From Paenibacillaceae bacterium (GTDB lineage Bacteria; Bacillota; Bacilli; Paenibacillales; NBRC-103111): a stretch of DNA of 64,000 nt. Of the stretch, positions 16,603 to 25,977 are shown piece by piece (the first letter of the stretch is position 1; each line of letters starts with the position of its first letter). Location: the NCBI GenBank assembly GCA_029256185.1, contig JAQSYI010000016.1:62001-126000 (forward strand), given 5' to 3'. The notes beneath the pieces were generated by a model. The model had not been told where the DNA came from. It was given only the letters and a program-made list of their open reading frames with translations, and ran no database searches. A program made the position numbers and the translations under genes.

Positions 16603-18321
16603 ATGAACCGTACCTTTGCAGAGCATACCCTTCGTCAGACCCGGAATCTGGACGGATTATGGGATTTCGCCATTGATCCCCAGGACATGGGACAACAGCT
16701 GGGCTGGCAGTCCCAATTCCCCGCCGGGCATGACCGGATGCATGTTCCCGCATGCTGGAACAATGAGCTGCCTTATTATGATTACCGCGGTGCAGCCTGG
16801 TACCGGACTGCCGTAACGCTTACCGAAGCGCAGAATCTGCGGGTGATCTTCCACGCAGTGCTTGGTTTTGCCGATGTGTATTGGGACGGCGAGCATGTGG
16901 CAGAGCATTTCGGCGGCTATACACCCTTCGAGTTTATTGTAAAGCAAGCGGGCGCCGGTGTACATGAGATCATTGTCCGCACAGACAACAGACTGGATGA
17001 GCAGACCCTTCCTTACCATGCGGTGGACTGGTTCCATTACGGCGGAATCATCCGCAGTGTGGAGCTGCAGGCGCTGCCTGAAGTATATATTGAAGGCATC
17101 AAAACCGATTATACTCAAAATGAGGCAGGCGGGATTGAAGCGGCATTTGAGGTGCGGCTGCGCTCGCTTGGCAGTGATGCCTGCACGGTCCCGCTTCAGT
17201 TGTTGTTCGATAATGAACCAACCGGCACAGCCCAGGCTGCCGTGAACGCGGGGGGACAAACAACAGTTACCCTGACAGCCAGCATAGCCAAGCCCCGGCT
17301 GTGGAATATCGGGGAGCCGGAGCTATACAGCATCTATGTGAGAACCGGAAACGACGATCTCGCAGACCGCATCGGCTTCCGCTTCGTCACCACGAAGCAC
17401 AAACGCATTCTGCTCAACGGCAAGGAGCTGAATCTGCAAGGCGTGAACCGGCACGAGGAGCATCCGGAATGGGGCTTTGCCTTCCCGCAGAAGCTGATGA
17501 TGAAGGACCTGGCCATCATCAAGGAACTGGGCTGCAATGCCGTGCGCGGCTCCCACTATCCTCCTTCCCGCTATTGGCTGGATCTGATGGACGAGAACGG
17601 GCTGGTGTATTGGAGCGAAATCCCCATCTGGGGAGCGCATACCCCGGCTGCCGCGCTGGGCCATCCTATGGTGGAGGAACGGGCGCTGACCATGATGGAG
17701 GAGATGATCCGCCGGGATTATCATCATCCCAGCATCCTGTTCTGGTCGGTGCATAACGAGATTGACACGAGAAGCCAGGAGGCATACAAGCTGAGTGTGG
17801 CTTTGACCGGACTGGTGCGCAGACTGGACACCAGCCGGCTGGTGTCCTACGCCACCATGCATCCGCTGCATGATATTGTGATGCCCCTGTTCGACATTAT
17901 CGGCATCAATAAGTATTACGGCTGGTATGAAGGAGCCACAGAAGGCTTCGCAGGGATGCTTGAGGCGTTCCATGCACGGGCGGAGAGCTTGGGCTGCGGG
18001 GATACTCCCGTGCTCATGACGGAATTCGGCGGTGCGGGCATCCACGGCGATACGGGCTGGGAGCCGCGGCTGTTCAGCGAGGATTATCAGGCGGATATTC
18101 TCGCCACATGCCTGCGGATATTCCGCAATGACCCCAAGCTGTCCGGCACCTTCATCTGGCAGTTCGCCGATATCCGCGGCGATCTCCGCAGTGATCGGGG
18201 CTACTTCCGGGACAGGGCCAGAAGCTTCAACAACAAGGGCCTGGTCAATGAATACCGCAAACCCAAGCAAGCGTTCCGGGTAGTACGCGACATCTACCGC
18301 GGGGACCGTTATCCCCTGTAA
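16603..18321 (+). CDS. uidA: Glycoside hydrolase family 2, beta-glucuronidase type
   Basis: A 572-residue GH2 enzyme: sugar-binding jelly roll (about 10-175), immunoglobulin-like domain (about 180-275), TIM barrel to the end. The acid/base is E386 in WSVHNEID and the nucleophile E474 in VLMTEFGG. N543-x-K545 (FNNKG) matches the NxK motif that binds the uronate carboxylate, which argues for glucuronidase rather than galactosidase. There is no signal peptide, so it is cytoplasmic. No transporter is adjacent. Likely controlled by the divergent AraC regulator. ATG 16603 follows AAAGGAGG at a rather long spacing. Confidence 0.9.
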   Translation: MNRTFAEHTLRQTRNLDGLWDFAIDPQDMGQQLGWQSQFPAGHDRMHVPACWNNELPYYDYRGAAWYRTAVTLTEAQNLRVIFHAVLGFADVYWDGEHVAEHFGGYTPFEFIVKQAGAGVHEIIVRTDNRLDEQTLPYHAVDWFHYGGIIRSVELQALPEVYIEGIKTDYTQNEAGGIEAAFEVRLRSLGSDACTVPLQLLFDNEPTGTAQAAVNAGGQTTVTLTASIAKPRLWNIGEPELYSIYVRTGNDDLADRIGFRFVTTKHKRILLNGKELNLQGVNRHEEHPEWGFAFPQKLMMKDLAIIKELGCNAVRGSHYPPSRYWLDLMDENGLVYWSEIPIWGAHTPAAALGHPMVEERALTMMEEMIRRDYHHPSILFWSVHNEIDTRSQEAYKLSVALTGLVRRLDTSRLVSYATMHPLHDIVMPLFDIIGINKYYGWYEGATEGFAGMLEAFHARAESLGCGDTPVLMTEFGGAGIHGDTGWEPRLFSEDYQADILATCLRIFRNDPKLSGTFIWQFADIRGDLRSDRGYFRDRARSFNNKGLVNEYRKPKQAFRVVRDIYRGDRYPL

Positions 18322-18330
18322 TGAAACAGG

Positions 18331-18365
18331 CCTCCAGATACCCGGACAATTCCGGTATTTGGAGG
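18331..18365 (+). terminator. Terminator after GH2 gene
   Basis: Long hairpin with arms 18331-18345 and 18352-18365, starting CCTCCAGATACC and closing GGTATTTGGAGG, with one G-T pair and one bulged C. The downstream U-tract is weak. Confidence 0.6.
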
Positions 18366-18483
18366 TCTGCTCCCTGTTATGAGCATTTGCTCCGCGGGTA
18401 TGCTATAATGGATGCAACGTCCATGCTTTCCACGCATGGAGCGGTCGAATATAACTGAATACAGTCCGCGCCCCATGCGCGGG

Positions 18484-18560
18484 AGAGGTTCGCGAACTCC
18501 CTCTATAAAAAACTACCATAACCAGTGCGGTTGTCTCTTACACCCACGGTTTGTTTTTTT
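18484..18560 (+). promoter_or_regulatory. PreQ1 class I riboswitch with terminator, upstream of queC
   Basis: The aptamer 18484-18515 reads AGAGGTTC, then CCCTCTATAAAAAACTA, the preQ1-I consensus (P1 hairpin followed by an A-rich pseudoknot strand). It is followed by an imperfect hairpin (AACC/GGTT and inner pairs, 18519-18552) and TTTGTTTTTTT, an intrinsic terminator. Binding of preQ1 should stop transcription of queCDE. An extended -10 (TATGCTATAAT, 18399-18409) lies upstream, and the leader also has a CCATGC/GCATGG hairpin at about 18420-18440. Confidence 0.9.
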
Positions 18561-18618
18561 GCGGATTCCTGGATCTCTCTACTTTTCCCACTTGATTATG
18601 GAGAAGGAGAGATTTTTT

Positions 18619-19305
18619 GTGTTGAAAAATGAAAAAGCTATTGTTGTGTTCAGCGGCGGCCAGGACAGCACCACCTGCCTGTTCTGGGCGCTGCGGAATT
18701 TTGCCGAGACGGAAGCCGTCACCTTCGACTACGGCCAGCGCCATAAGCTGGAGATTGAATGCGCCGCAGCCATTGCCCGTGATCTGGGCGTGCGCCAGAC
18801 GGTGCTCGATATGACCCTGCTGAACCAGCTTGCGCCCAATGCCCTGACCCGCGGGGATATTGCAATCACCCAGGAAGAAGGCAGCCTGCCCAGCACCTTT
18901 GTGGACGGCCGCAATCTGCTGTTCCTGAGCTTCGCTGCGATTGCCGCCAAGCAGTCGGGGGCGCGCCATCTGGTGACAGGCGTGTGTGAGACCGACTTCA
19001 GCGGCTATCCCGACTGCCGGGACTCGTTCATCAAGTCGTTGAATGTCACCCTTAATCTGGCGATGGACTACCCGTTCGTGATTCACACTCCCCTGATGTG
19101 GCTGGACAAGGCGGAAACCTGGAGGCTGTCCGATGAGTTGGGCGCCTTCGAGTATGTGCGGGAGCGCACCCTTACCTGCTACAACGGCATCCCGGGGGAC
19201 GGCTGCGGAGAATGCCCGGCCTGCAAGCTGCGCCGCGCCGGACTGGAGAAGTATCTGGAAGAGCGGGACAACCGCATGACAACGGGAGGAGACGCGCACC
19301 GATGA
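18619..19305 (+). CDS. queC: 7-cyano-7-deazaguanine synthase QueC
   Basis: QueC converts 7-carboxy-7-deazaguanine to preQ0 with ATP and ammonia. The PP-loop FSGGQDSTTC lies near residues 10-19 and the C-terminal zinc cysteines are in CYNGIPGDGCGECPACK. The start is GTG 18619 or TTG 18622 behind GAAGGAGA; upstream in-frame ATGs overlap the riboswitch terminator and are rejected. About 228 residues, normal for the family. It is first in queCDE and its stop overlaps the queD ATG (ATGA). Confidence 0.95.
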   Translation: MLKNEKAIVVFSGGQDSTTCLFWALRNFAETEAVTFDYGQRHKLEIECAAAIARDLGVRQTVLDMTLLNQLAPNALTRGDIAITQEEGSLPSTFVDGRNLLFLSFAAIAAKQSGARHLVTGVCETDFSGYPDCRDSFIKSLNVTLNLAMDYPFVIHTPLMWLDKAETWRLSDELGAFEYVRERTLTCYNGIPGDGCGECPACKLRRAGLEKYLEERDNRMTTGGDAHR

Positions 19306-19808
19306 CCAGTGACAGCCGCCAAGCGCCCGGCCTATTCATGATACCGCAGCAAGCGGAGCGCCTGGGCGAGGATATCACCCTGCAGGAGCTGCGCTACCAC
19401 AAGCGGAGAGTGATGGTATGCAAGGAATTCACCTTTGACGCCGCCCACCATCTCCATGCTTACGAGGGTAAATGCAAGAACCTCCACGGACACACGTACA
19501 AGGCGGTATTCGGAATCAGCGCCTTCACCGATTCAATCGGGCTGGCCGTTGATTTCAGCGAGATCAAGCAGATCTGGCGCACCCGGATCGAAGGCTGGCT
19601 GGACCACCGCTACTTAAATGAAACCTTGCCCAAGATGAACACAACGGCCGAGAATATGGTTGTCTGGCTGTACGAACAGATGGAGGCCGCTCTGCAGGAT
19701 GAGCCTTACAGCCAGAGGATCGACCGGGGCCGCACGGAATTTGTCCGCCTGTACGAGACGCCTACCAGCTATGCGGAAGCCCGGCGGGAGTGGATGGGCG
19801 ATGAATAA
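19302..19808 (+). CDS. queD: 6-carboxytetrahydropterin synthase QueD
   Basis: A 168-residue QueD, turning dihydroneopterin triphosphate into 6-carboxytetrahydropterin. Zinc histidines lie in DAAHHLH (about 49-52) and in LHGH (62 and 64); C58 of GKCKNLHGH is the catalytic cysteine. About 35 extra N-terminal residues precede the core. Translation is coupled to queC (ATGA) and overlaps the queE start by 8 bp. Confidence 0.94.
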   Translation: MTSDSRQAPGLFMIPQQAERLGEDITLQELRYHKRRVMVCKEFTFDAAHHLHAYEGKCKNLHGHTYKAVFGISAFTDSIGLAVDFSEIKQIWRTRIEGWLDHRYLNETLPKMNTTAENMVVWLYEQMEAALQDEPYSQRIDRGRTEFVRLYETPTSYAEARREWMGDE

Positions 19809-20634
19809 GGGTGGTATACCGGTCCTGGAGATTTTTGGTCCCACCGTACAGGGCGAAGGGATGGCCATCGGGCGCAAAACCATGTTCGTCCGCACGGCAG
19901 GCTGCGATTACCGCTGCATCTGGTGTGACTCCGCCTTTACCTGGGACGGCACCGGCAAAGAAGAGATCCGCATGCTCCTGCCGGAGGAAATATGGGAGCA
20001 GCTCTACAGCCTGGGGGGAGACCGCTTCGACCATGTCACCCTGTCGGGAGGCAACCCCCTCCTGCTCAGGCAGCTAGGTAATCTTGTCTTCCTGCTGCGG
20101 GAGAAGGGGATTCGGACAGCCGTGGAGACCCAGGCCTCTGTCTGGCAGGACTGGGTGCTGGACGTGGACGAGGTAACGCTGTCCCCCAAGCCGCCCAGCT
20201 CAGGCATGGCCACGGATGCGGAAGCCCTGGACAACTGGATCAGACGGTTGTCTGCCGCACAGGATCAGGCTGCTGCAGCAACTCGCTCCCCGGGAATGCC
20301 TGCGGGCGAAGCCCGGGCTTGTCAAGCCCTTACCGGAGGACAAGAGGAGGCTGCCGCCGTCTCTGTCCCTTCATTTAGCCTGAAGATCGTCTGCTTTGAC
20401 GAAACGGACCTGGACTTTGCCGCAGACATTCACAGTCGTTATCCCCATGTGCCCATGTTTATCCAGACCGGCAACCGGCATACGTCCGGAGGATCAGCGT
20501 CACAGGTGGCCGAGAGGCTGCTTGAGGCTTACGGGCAGCTTATCGGGCAAGTGATGGACCGCTCCGATTTGGCGGATGTCCGCGTGCTGCCCCAGCTGCA
20601 CACCCTGGTCTGGGGGAACAAGCGCGGGGTGTAA
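19801..20634 (+). CDS. queE: 7-carboxy-7-deazaguanine synthase QueE (radical SAM)
   Basis: A 277-residue radical SAM enzyme making 7-carboxy-7-deazaguanine. The cluster motif CDYRCIWC gives C35, C39 and C42, preceded by GPTVQGEG, the family signature. A low-complexity Ala/Gln/Gly-rich insert (about residues 155-185, GMPAGEARACQALTGGQEE) makes it longer than B. subtilis QueE (243). The start ATG 19801 overlaps queD. Third gene of the preQ1-regulated operon. Confidence 0.94.
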   Translation: MNKGGIPVLEIFGPTVQGEGMAIGRKTMFVRTAGCDYRCIWCDSAFTWDGTGKEEIRMLLPEEIWEQLYSLGGDRFDHVTLSGGNPLLLRQLGNLVFLLREKGIRTAVETQASVWQDWVLDVDEVTLSPKPPSSGMATDAEALDNWIRRLSAAQDQAAAATRSPGMPAGEARACQALTGGQEEAAAVSVPSFSLKIVCFDETDLDFAADIHSRYPHVPMFIQTGNRHTSGGSASQVAERLLEAYGQLIGQVMDRSDLADVRVLPQLHTLVWGNKRGV

Positions 20635-20636
20635 CC

Positions 20637-20695
20637 ATTCAGCTGTTCATAGCTTTCAATGCCAGTTTTGCTGGCGCAAAAACTTTTTAGGAGGC
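20637..20695 (+). promoter_or_regulatory. queF leader hairpin motif (shared with nadK)
   Basis: GCTTTCAATGCC, then an 8-bp stem with one bulged A (AGTTTTGC-TGGC-GCAAAAACT), then TTTTAGGAGG, which includes the ribosome binding site. The order, flanks and spacing match the nadK leader at 6853-6893, while stem bases differ on both sides and remain paired. It lies in the 67-bp queE-queF gap. It does not fit any preQ1 riboswitch class. Confidence 0.5.
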
Positions 20696-20701
20696 CTTCC
20701 T

Positions 20702-21199
20702 ATGGCAGGCAGACAGCCCCACGAGCTTGACGATATTACCCTGCTCGGCAATCAAGGAACCCGCTATAAATTCGAATACGATCCCGGCATCCTGGAGACC
20801 TTCGACAACAAGCATCCGTACCGGGATTATTTCGTCAAGTTCAACTGTCCGGAATTCACCAGCCTGTGTCCCATCACCGGCCAGCCGGATTATGCCACCC
20901 TGTATATCAGCTACATTCCCGAGCAAAAGATGGTGGAGAGCAAATCACTGAAGCTGTATCTCTTCAGCTTCCGCAACCACGGCGACTTCCATGAGGATTG
21001 CATGAACATCATCATGAACGACCTGATCAAGCTGATGGACCCCCGCTATATTGAGGTATGGGGCAAATTCACTCCCCGCGGCGGCATCTCCATCGATCCT
21101 TACTGCAACTACGGCAAGCCTGGCACGGCTTATGAGGAGATGGCCCGCCACCGGCTGATGAACCATGACATGTATCCCGAAAAGGTGGACAACCGCTGA
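20702..21199 (+). CDS. queF: NADPH-dependent preQ0 reductase QueF
   Basis: A 165-residue short-type QueF, identical in length to the B. subtilis enzyme. It reduces the nitrile of preQ0 to the amine preQ1, consuming two NADPH. C56 in FTSLCPITGQPD is the thioimide-forming cysteine and D63 the proton donor; ESKSLKLYLFSFRN is the QueF signature. It follows queE by 67 bp and has its own strong ribosome binding site inside the leader motif. Confidence 0.96.
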   Translation: MAGRQPHELDDITLLGNQGTRYKFEYDPGILETFDNKHPYRDYFVKFNCPEFTSLCPITGQPDYATLYISYIPEQKMVESKSLKLYLFSFRNHGDFHEDCMNIIMNDLIKLMDPRYIEVWGKFTPRGGISIDPYCNYGKPGTAYEEMARHRLMNHDMYPEKVDNR

Positions 21200-21261
21200 T
21201 GCGGCGGCAATCGGAGCCTGCCTATGCCTGGGGGTTAAAGAACAGATTTATGTGAAGGCTG

Positions 21262-22518
21262 GTGAGCAACATGCAGTCAAGAACACGCAGGATCGCTGTG
21301 ATCTCGCTGTTCATCATGGGAGCAGGCTTTGTTGCCATGCTCCCCTTTCAGCAGCATACCTGGGCCAAGCTATTGGCCGGGGCATTCGAGGCAGGGCTGG
21401 TAGGCGGACTGGCAGACTGGTTTGCCGTAACGGCGCTGTTCCGGCATCCGTTAGGCATTCCCATCCCTCATACGGCGCTGATTCCCCGCAACCGGGGCAA
21501 AATGACAGAAGCCCTTGTCGCCATGGTGCAGAATAACCTGCTTAATAAAGAAAGCATCGTCGACAAGCTGAAGGAATTTCAGGCCGGGCAACGCCTGCTG
21601 GAAATGGCAGAGAAAAGCCTGCAGTCCGCTGCCCTCAGGACAAGTCTGAAAAGCATGGTGCTCAACTGGCTCTCAAAGCCTGTGGATGGCCTGTGGGCAG
21701 GCCTTCGCCCCCAAATATCAGGTTATGTGCGCTCCCGGGACTGGGCCGGCATTCTGCTGTCCTTTGCGGGAAGGAAAGAGAACCTGTCCAAGCTCACCGA
21801 GGGGCTGCTGGATTACGCGCTTGAGAAGGGAACCCGCTGGGTGGTAACTGACGATGCCCGCAGAACCATGGGAAGACTGGCGATTCAGGCGATCAGCGGG
21901 CTGCGCATGAATGGGATCATGCAATTTGCCGTCAACGCCGCACTGAACTATTTCGATGAGGATCAGATCGGCGGGGCGATCCAGCAGGCGCTTGTGATCA
22001 AGCTGAGGGAGCTTAGCATCGAGGAGCATCCCTCGCGCCAAGCTGTTCTGGAAGCCGTCTACGGGGAGTGGGCCCGGCTTGCCGGATCGGAAGAAACCCG
22101 CAGCCTGTGGAACAGCCAGCTCGCGAGCATGCTGGGGGACTGGATCGACGGGGACGAGCCTCTGCAGACGCTGGACAACCTCCGGCAGAACCTGCACGCC
22201 AAGGTCCGGGACGGGGAGCTGCTGGAACTGCATATCCTGCCCTTGCTGGAGAATGCGGTGGCCAGGCTCCGGCAGGACGCCAAGCTGGTTGCAGCCTTCA
22301 ACAACACGCTTCAGGACATGACCGTGAGGATTCTGGAAGCCAACCATTCCCGGATTGGCGGATTGGTCCGGGAGAACATCGAGAAGATGGACAATGCTTC
22401 ACTGATCAGTCTGATCGAGGACAAGGCCGGCAAGGATCTCCAATGGATCAGAGTCAACGGGGCGGTCTGCGGCTTCTTTCTCGGTCTCCTCTTCACCTCC
22501 CTCCGCTTGCTGGTGTGA
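21262..22518 (+). CDS. DUF445 family membrane protein
   Basis: About 418 residues with an N-terminal membrane segment (VISLFIMGAGFVAMLPF), the DUF445 signature LVGGLADWFAVTALFRHPLG, a long helical middle with coiled-coil character, and a second membrane segment at the C-terminus (NGAVCGFFLGLLFTSLRLLV). Relatives include B. subtilis YheB; the role is unknown. The start is GTG 21262 or ATG 21271. It is probably unrelated to queuosine and has its own promoter region after queF. Confidence 0.85.
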   Translation: MSNMQSRTRRIAVISLFIMGAGFVAMLPFQQHTWAKLLAGAFEAGLVGGLADWFAVTALFRHPLGIPIPHTALIPRNRGKMTEALVAMVQNNLLNKESIVDKLKEFQAGQRLLEMAEKSLQSAALRTSLKSMVLNWLSKPVDGLWAGLRPQISGYVRSRDWAGILLSFAGRKENLSKLTEGLLDYALEKGTRWVVTDDARRTMGRLAIQAISGLRMNGIMQFAVNAALNYFDEDQIGGAIQQALVIKLRELSIEEHPSRQAVLEAVYGEWARLAGSEETRSLWNSQLASMLGDWIDGDEPLQTLDNLRQNLHAKVRDGELLELHILPLLENAVARLRQDAKLVAAFNNTLQDMTVRILEANHSRIGGLVRENIEKMDNASLISLIEDKAGKDLQWIRVNGAVCGFFLGLLFTSLRLLV

Positions 22519-22616
22519 GGGCCGATATTTCAAAATATGCTGATGCCGGTATGAACTCTATGGTACACTCAGATCAGGCGAATTCATATAATGCTTATCG
22601 GAAGGATGGGATTTGA

Positions 22617-23801
22617 GTGAGCAGCAATAATCACAGCTTTTTTACCAAAAGTGTCCATGCCGGCAACGGAATCGACAGGGAAACAGGGGCAATCCGGCGG
22701 CCGATCACCATGGCCAACAGCTACCGGCTGCCTGAGGATGCCTCGGCGCTGAATTGGAGCGACCCGGATCAACTGATCTATACCCGCAATACCTCGGCCA
22801 ATCAAATCTATCTTCAGGAGAAGCTGGCTGCGCTGGAAGGTGGGGAGGACTGCGTGGTGCTGGCAACGGGCGTGGCCGCTCTGGCAGGAGTATTCTTCAC
22901 CTTTCTCGACCGGGATTCTCATGTAATCTGCTCCAATGTATCTTACATAGCTGTATACAGACTGCTGAACGAGTATTATCCGGACAAGTACGGCGTGGAG
23001 ACCACCTTGGTGGATACGACGGATTTGGCTGCGGTGAAGCAGGCTCTGCGTCCCAATACCCGGCTTATCCATATTGAGACCCCCGGCAATCCCACCACCC
23101 GAATCAGCGATATTGCCGCAATCGCGGAGCTGGCCCGATCCGCAGGGGCGCTGCTCAGCGTCGACAGCACGTTTGCCACTCCGTTCCTGCAGCGCCCTCT
23201 CGAGCTCGGTGCGGATCTGGTCATTCATAGCCTGACCAAGTATATCAACGGACACGGCGATGCCATGGGCGGAGCGGTCATCGGCCGCAGAGAGCTGATA
23301 GACCGGATCAAGCGCCAGGCTATGGTCAATCTGGGGGGCGCCATCAGCCCGTTCAACGCTTGGCTGATTATGCGGGGAGCGGTAACCCTGCCCCTGCGGA
23401 TGAAGCAGCACAGTGAAACCGCGCTTCAGGTAGCCGGGTTTCTCGAATCCCACCCCGCTGTCCGCTTTGTCGCTTATCCCGGCCTGCCCAGCCATCCCCA
23501 GCACGAAATTGCCAAGAAACAGATGAGCCTGTTCTCCGGTGTGCTCTCCTTCGGCCTTCATGCCGATACCGCGGGACACAACCGGTTCATCAACTCCCTG
23601 AAGCTGATTATTCCCGCCGTTTCCATCGGGCATGATGAGAGCCTGATTGTCTATGTGGGTCCTGATGACGAGAGAAACCACCTGTATCCCGAGGAATTCG
23701 CCGCGGGACATCTCCGCTTCAGCATTGGCCTGGAGAGTGCAGAGGATATCATCGACGATCTTAAGCAGGCCTTGGCGCCATTTGGCGGAGATATGGTATA
23801 G
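22617..23801 (+). CDS. Cys/Met metabolism PLP-dependent enzyme (cystathionine gamma-lyase/synthase superfamily)
   Basis: A 394-residue fold-type I PLP enzyme. The PLP lysine is K208 in HSLTKYINGHGD, HIETPGNPTTRISD is the substrate/PLP loop, and D183 in SVDSTFATPF binds the PLP nitrogen. Superfamily members are methionine gamma-lyase, cystathionine synthases/lyases and O-acetylhomoserine sulfhydrylase; the sequence alone does not settle which. No SAM riboswitch or T-box is visible upstream. The start is GTG 22617 behind GGAAGGATGGG, with TATAAT at about 22587. Convergent with kimA. Confidence 0.85.
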   Translation: MSSNNHSFFTKSVHAGNGIDRETGAIRRPITMANSYRLPEDASALNWSDPDQLIYTRNTSANQIYLQEKLAALEGGEDCVVLATGVAALAGVFFTFLDRDSHVICSNVSYIAVYRLLNEYYPDKYGVETTLVDTTDLAAVKQALRPNTRLIHIETPGNPTTRISDIAAIAELARSAGALLSVDSTFATPFLQRPLELGADLVIHSLTKYINGHGDAMGGAVIGRRELIDRIKRQAMVNLGGAISPFNAWLIMRGAVTLPLRMKQHSETALQVAGFLESHPAVRFVAYPGLPSHPQHEIAKKQMSLFSGVLSFGLHADTAGHNRFINSLKLIIPAVSIGHDESLIVYVGPDDERNHLYPEEFAAGHLRFSIGLESAEDIIDDLKQALAPFGGDMV

Positions 23802-23910
23802 GTGGCCGTCTCTATTCCAATTCGTAGGACCCAATCCCCAACATGACTTCCTGGTCACGGAGAAAGGGCTCCCCTTCCTCCGAATGTGATACGTTCTGGC
23901 GTCCCTCAAA

Positions 23911-23950
23911 AAAACCCCCTTTCGGTCCACCGGACCGGAAGGGGCTTTTT
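23911..23950. terminator. Bidirectional terminator between PLP enzyme and kimA
   Basis: Near-perfect 13-bp stem, CCCCTTTCGGTCC 23916-23928 with GGACCGGAAGGGG 23932-23944, loop ACC. A-run on the left (U-run for kimA) and TTTTT on the right (U-run for the plus-strand gene) make it work in both directions. Confidence 0.88.
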
Positions 23951-23962
23951 CTGTCAGCGGCT

Positions 23963-25780
23963 CTATCGCTGCAAGTGATACGGAACCGTGGACACCGTAA
24001 CATCCTTGTTCCTGAACAGGTAGGCACGGATGAGCAGACTGGTTTGGTTGTGCAGAATATTTTGCCACCCGTGCTTCGGTATAAACTGGGGAATCAGAAT
24101 GGTGATATGATCCGACTCGGAATTCCGCCACTCTACCGTTTCAATAAATTTAATCAGCGGCTTGATGATGCTTCTGTAGCGGGAACGGAGTACAATCAGA
24201 CGGACGCCGGGATTCCATTCCTCCCACTTCCGCTCCATCTTCTCAATCTCCTCTTCGTCAAAACCCACATATACTGCGACAATATTGGTTGTCATGGATT
24301 GAGCGTAGCTAATGGTATTCATCACCACCCGGGTGATACCGGCCACAGGAATGACGATGGTATTGCCTTTGGCAACCGGCTTGTCAACGGCGAGGTCGAT
24401 GCGAAGCTCGTCGGCTATTGCCCGGTAATGGCGGTTAATCGACAGAAAAAATATTATAACCACCGGCAGGAAGATGAACACCATCCACACCTGGCTGAAC
24501 TTGGTGAACAGGAAGATCAACGTAATCGACAAGGTGGTAAGCATGCCGATGCCGTTAACCGCAAGCCGGGGCAGCCAGCCCTTGGGCTTTTGCTTGAACC
24601 ACCGCACCATCATGCCCAACTGGGACAAGGTAAAGGGAATGAACACGCCGATTGCATACAGGGGAATCAGATTCTCCGTATAACCGTTGGACACAACCGC
24701 CAGCACGCCTGCCAAGAGACCCAGCACAATGATACCGTTGGAGAAGCCCAGCCGGTCTCCCCTGATCATGAAGGCGTGAGGCATGAATTTATCCTTGGCC
24801 AGCATAAACGCCAGCAGCGGGAAGGCGGCATACGCGGTATTGGCTGCCAGAAACAGAATAAGCGCCGTTGTACCCTGAATGAAGAAGTATACCACTCCGC
24901 GGCCGAAGGTTGCTTCGGCAATCTGCGAAATAACAGTGACATCCTTCTGGGGACTGATCCCGAAATAATACGCCAGAATAGTTATACCCAGGAACATGCT
25001 GCCGAGAATAACGCCCATCATGGCAAGGGTCTTCGCTGCATTCTTCTCTGCAGGTGCCTTGAAGCTGGGAATGGCATTGGAGACGGCCTCCACGCCGGTC
25101 AGAGCCGAGCACCCTGAGCTGAACGCTTTAAGCAGCAAGAACAGACTGACTCCTGAGATCTGGGTTCCATATTGCGCCGGGGTAACGTCTATATCGCCTG
25201 TCAACACCCGGTACAATCCTACAATAATCAGGATGAAGATACCGCCGACGAACAGGTATACGGGATAGGCCAGCACCGTAGCCGACTCGCTCAACCCCCG
25301 CAAGTTGATAATGGTCAGGAACAGAATCATCACCAGAGCGATCTCGATCCGGTACCGGTGAAGCTCGGGAAAAGCAGAAGTAACAGCATCGGTTGCCGCC
25401 GAGGTGCTTACCGCTACCGTAAGAATGTAATCGACCAGAAGAGATCCTCCGGCAATCAGCCCGGTATGCAGGCCCAGATTATCCTTGGCGACAATGTAGG
25501 CCCCCCCTCCTCCAGGATAGGAGAAGATCGTTTGCCGGTAGGACAAGATCAGGATAATCAACAACGCCAATACGGCAAACGAGATGGGAATGGAATACCA
25601 CAGCGCCGCGAACCCCAAAGAAATCAATACGATCAGGATCTGCTCCGTACCGTAAGCAACGGAAGACAAGGCGTCCGATGACAATATAGCTAAAGCCTTG
25701 AGCTTATTAAGCTTCTCCTCGCCCAATTCATGCGACTTCATGGGCCTTCCGATCAAAAACCGCTTCATTCTGGACAGCAT
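23963..25780 (-). CDS. kimA: KimA, high-affinity potassium:proton symporter
   Basis: A 605-residue APC-superfamily transporter matching KimA (YdaO) in length and motifs: KRFLIGRPMKS, LSSDALSSVAYGTEQIL, YPGGGGAYIVAK. It has about 12 membrane helices then a cytoplasmic C-terminal domain (residues about 455-605), the part that binds c-di-AMP in B. subtilis. ATG 25780 is chosen because MLSRMKRFLIG aligns with the known N-terminus and a G-rich ribosome binding site precedes it; the longer frame runs into the riboswitch. Expression is controlled by the ydaO-type riboswitch upstream. Confidence 0.95.
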   Translation of the reverse strand: MLSRMKRFLIGRPMKSHELGEEKLNKLKALAILSSDALSSVAYGTEQILIVLISLGFAALWYSIPISFAVLALLIILILSYRQTIFSYPGGGGAYIVAKDNLGLHTGLIAGGSLLVDYILTVAVSTSAATDAVTSAFPELHRYRIEIALVMILFLTIINLRGLSESATVLAYPVYLFVGGIFILIIVGLYRVLTGDIDVTPAQYGTQISGVSLFLLLKAFSSGCSALTGVEAVSNAIPSFKAPAEKNAAKTLAMMGVILGSMFLGITILAYYFGISPQKDVTVISQIAEATFGRGVVYFFIQGTTALILFLAANTAYAAFPLLAFMLAKDKFMPHAFMIRGDRLGFSNGIIVLGLLAGVLAVVSNGYTENLIPLYAIGVFIPFTLSQLGMMVRWFKQKPKGWLPRLAVNGIGMLTTLSITLIFLFTKFSQVWMVFIFLPVVIIFFLSINRHYRAIADELRIDLAVDKPVAKGNTIVIPVAGITRVVMNTISYAQSMTTNIVAVYVGFDEEEIEKMERKWEEWNPGVRLIVLRSRYRSIIKPLIKFIETVEWRNSESDHITILIPQFIPKHGWQNILHNQTSLLIRAYLFRNKDVTVSTVPYHLQR

Positions 25781-25923
25781 GATTAATTCCCCGCCTATAA
25801 AGTATAATAGATAACCGCCGGGCTGAAACGAAAGTATACGATGGTTGCCGCTCGTTTTAGGTTTTGTTCCAGATCCCCTTCGTATACCCGGCCCGACACT
25901 TGAACCGCAAGCCATTTTCAGAC

Positions 25924-25953
25924 AACAAAAAACCACAGAGAACCACTCTGTGG
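25924..25953 (-). terminator. Riboswitch expression-platform terminator for kimA
   Basis: On the minus strand CCACAGAG (25953-25946) pairs with CTCTGTGG (25940-25933) and is followed by TTTTTTG (25932 downwards). It lies between the c-di-AMP aptamer and the kimA start, so bound c-di-AMP should favour termination. Confidence 0.88.
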
Positions 25954-25977
25954 CAGGCTTGGCGCACACGAGTCCCG

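Noticed and set aside
16535..16753. Small frame on the minus strand inside the AraC/GH2 promoter region
   Set aside because: It overlaps the supported GH2 coding start and has no ribosome binding site.
20637..20695. A second preQ1 riboswitch before queF
   Set aside because: It lacks the preQ1-I pseudoknot strand and A-rich tail, and the same motif precedes nadK, which is unrelated to queuosine.
22519..22616. SAM riboswitch or T-box before the PLP enzyme
   Set aside because: The 98-bp gap holds only a possible TATAAT and ribosome binding site; no conserved riboswitch blocks are present.
22584..24131. 515-residue minus-strand frame across the PLP enzyme gene
   Set aside because: It crosses the bidirectional terminator and overlaps the kimA end; no motifs.
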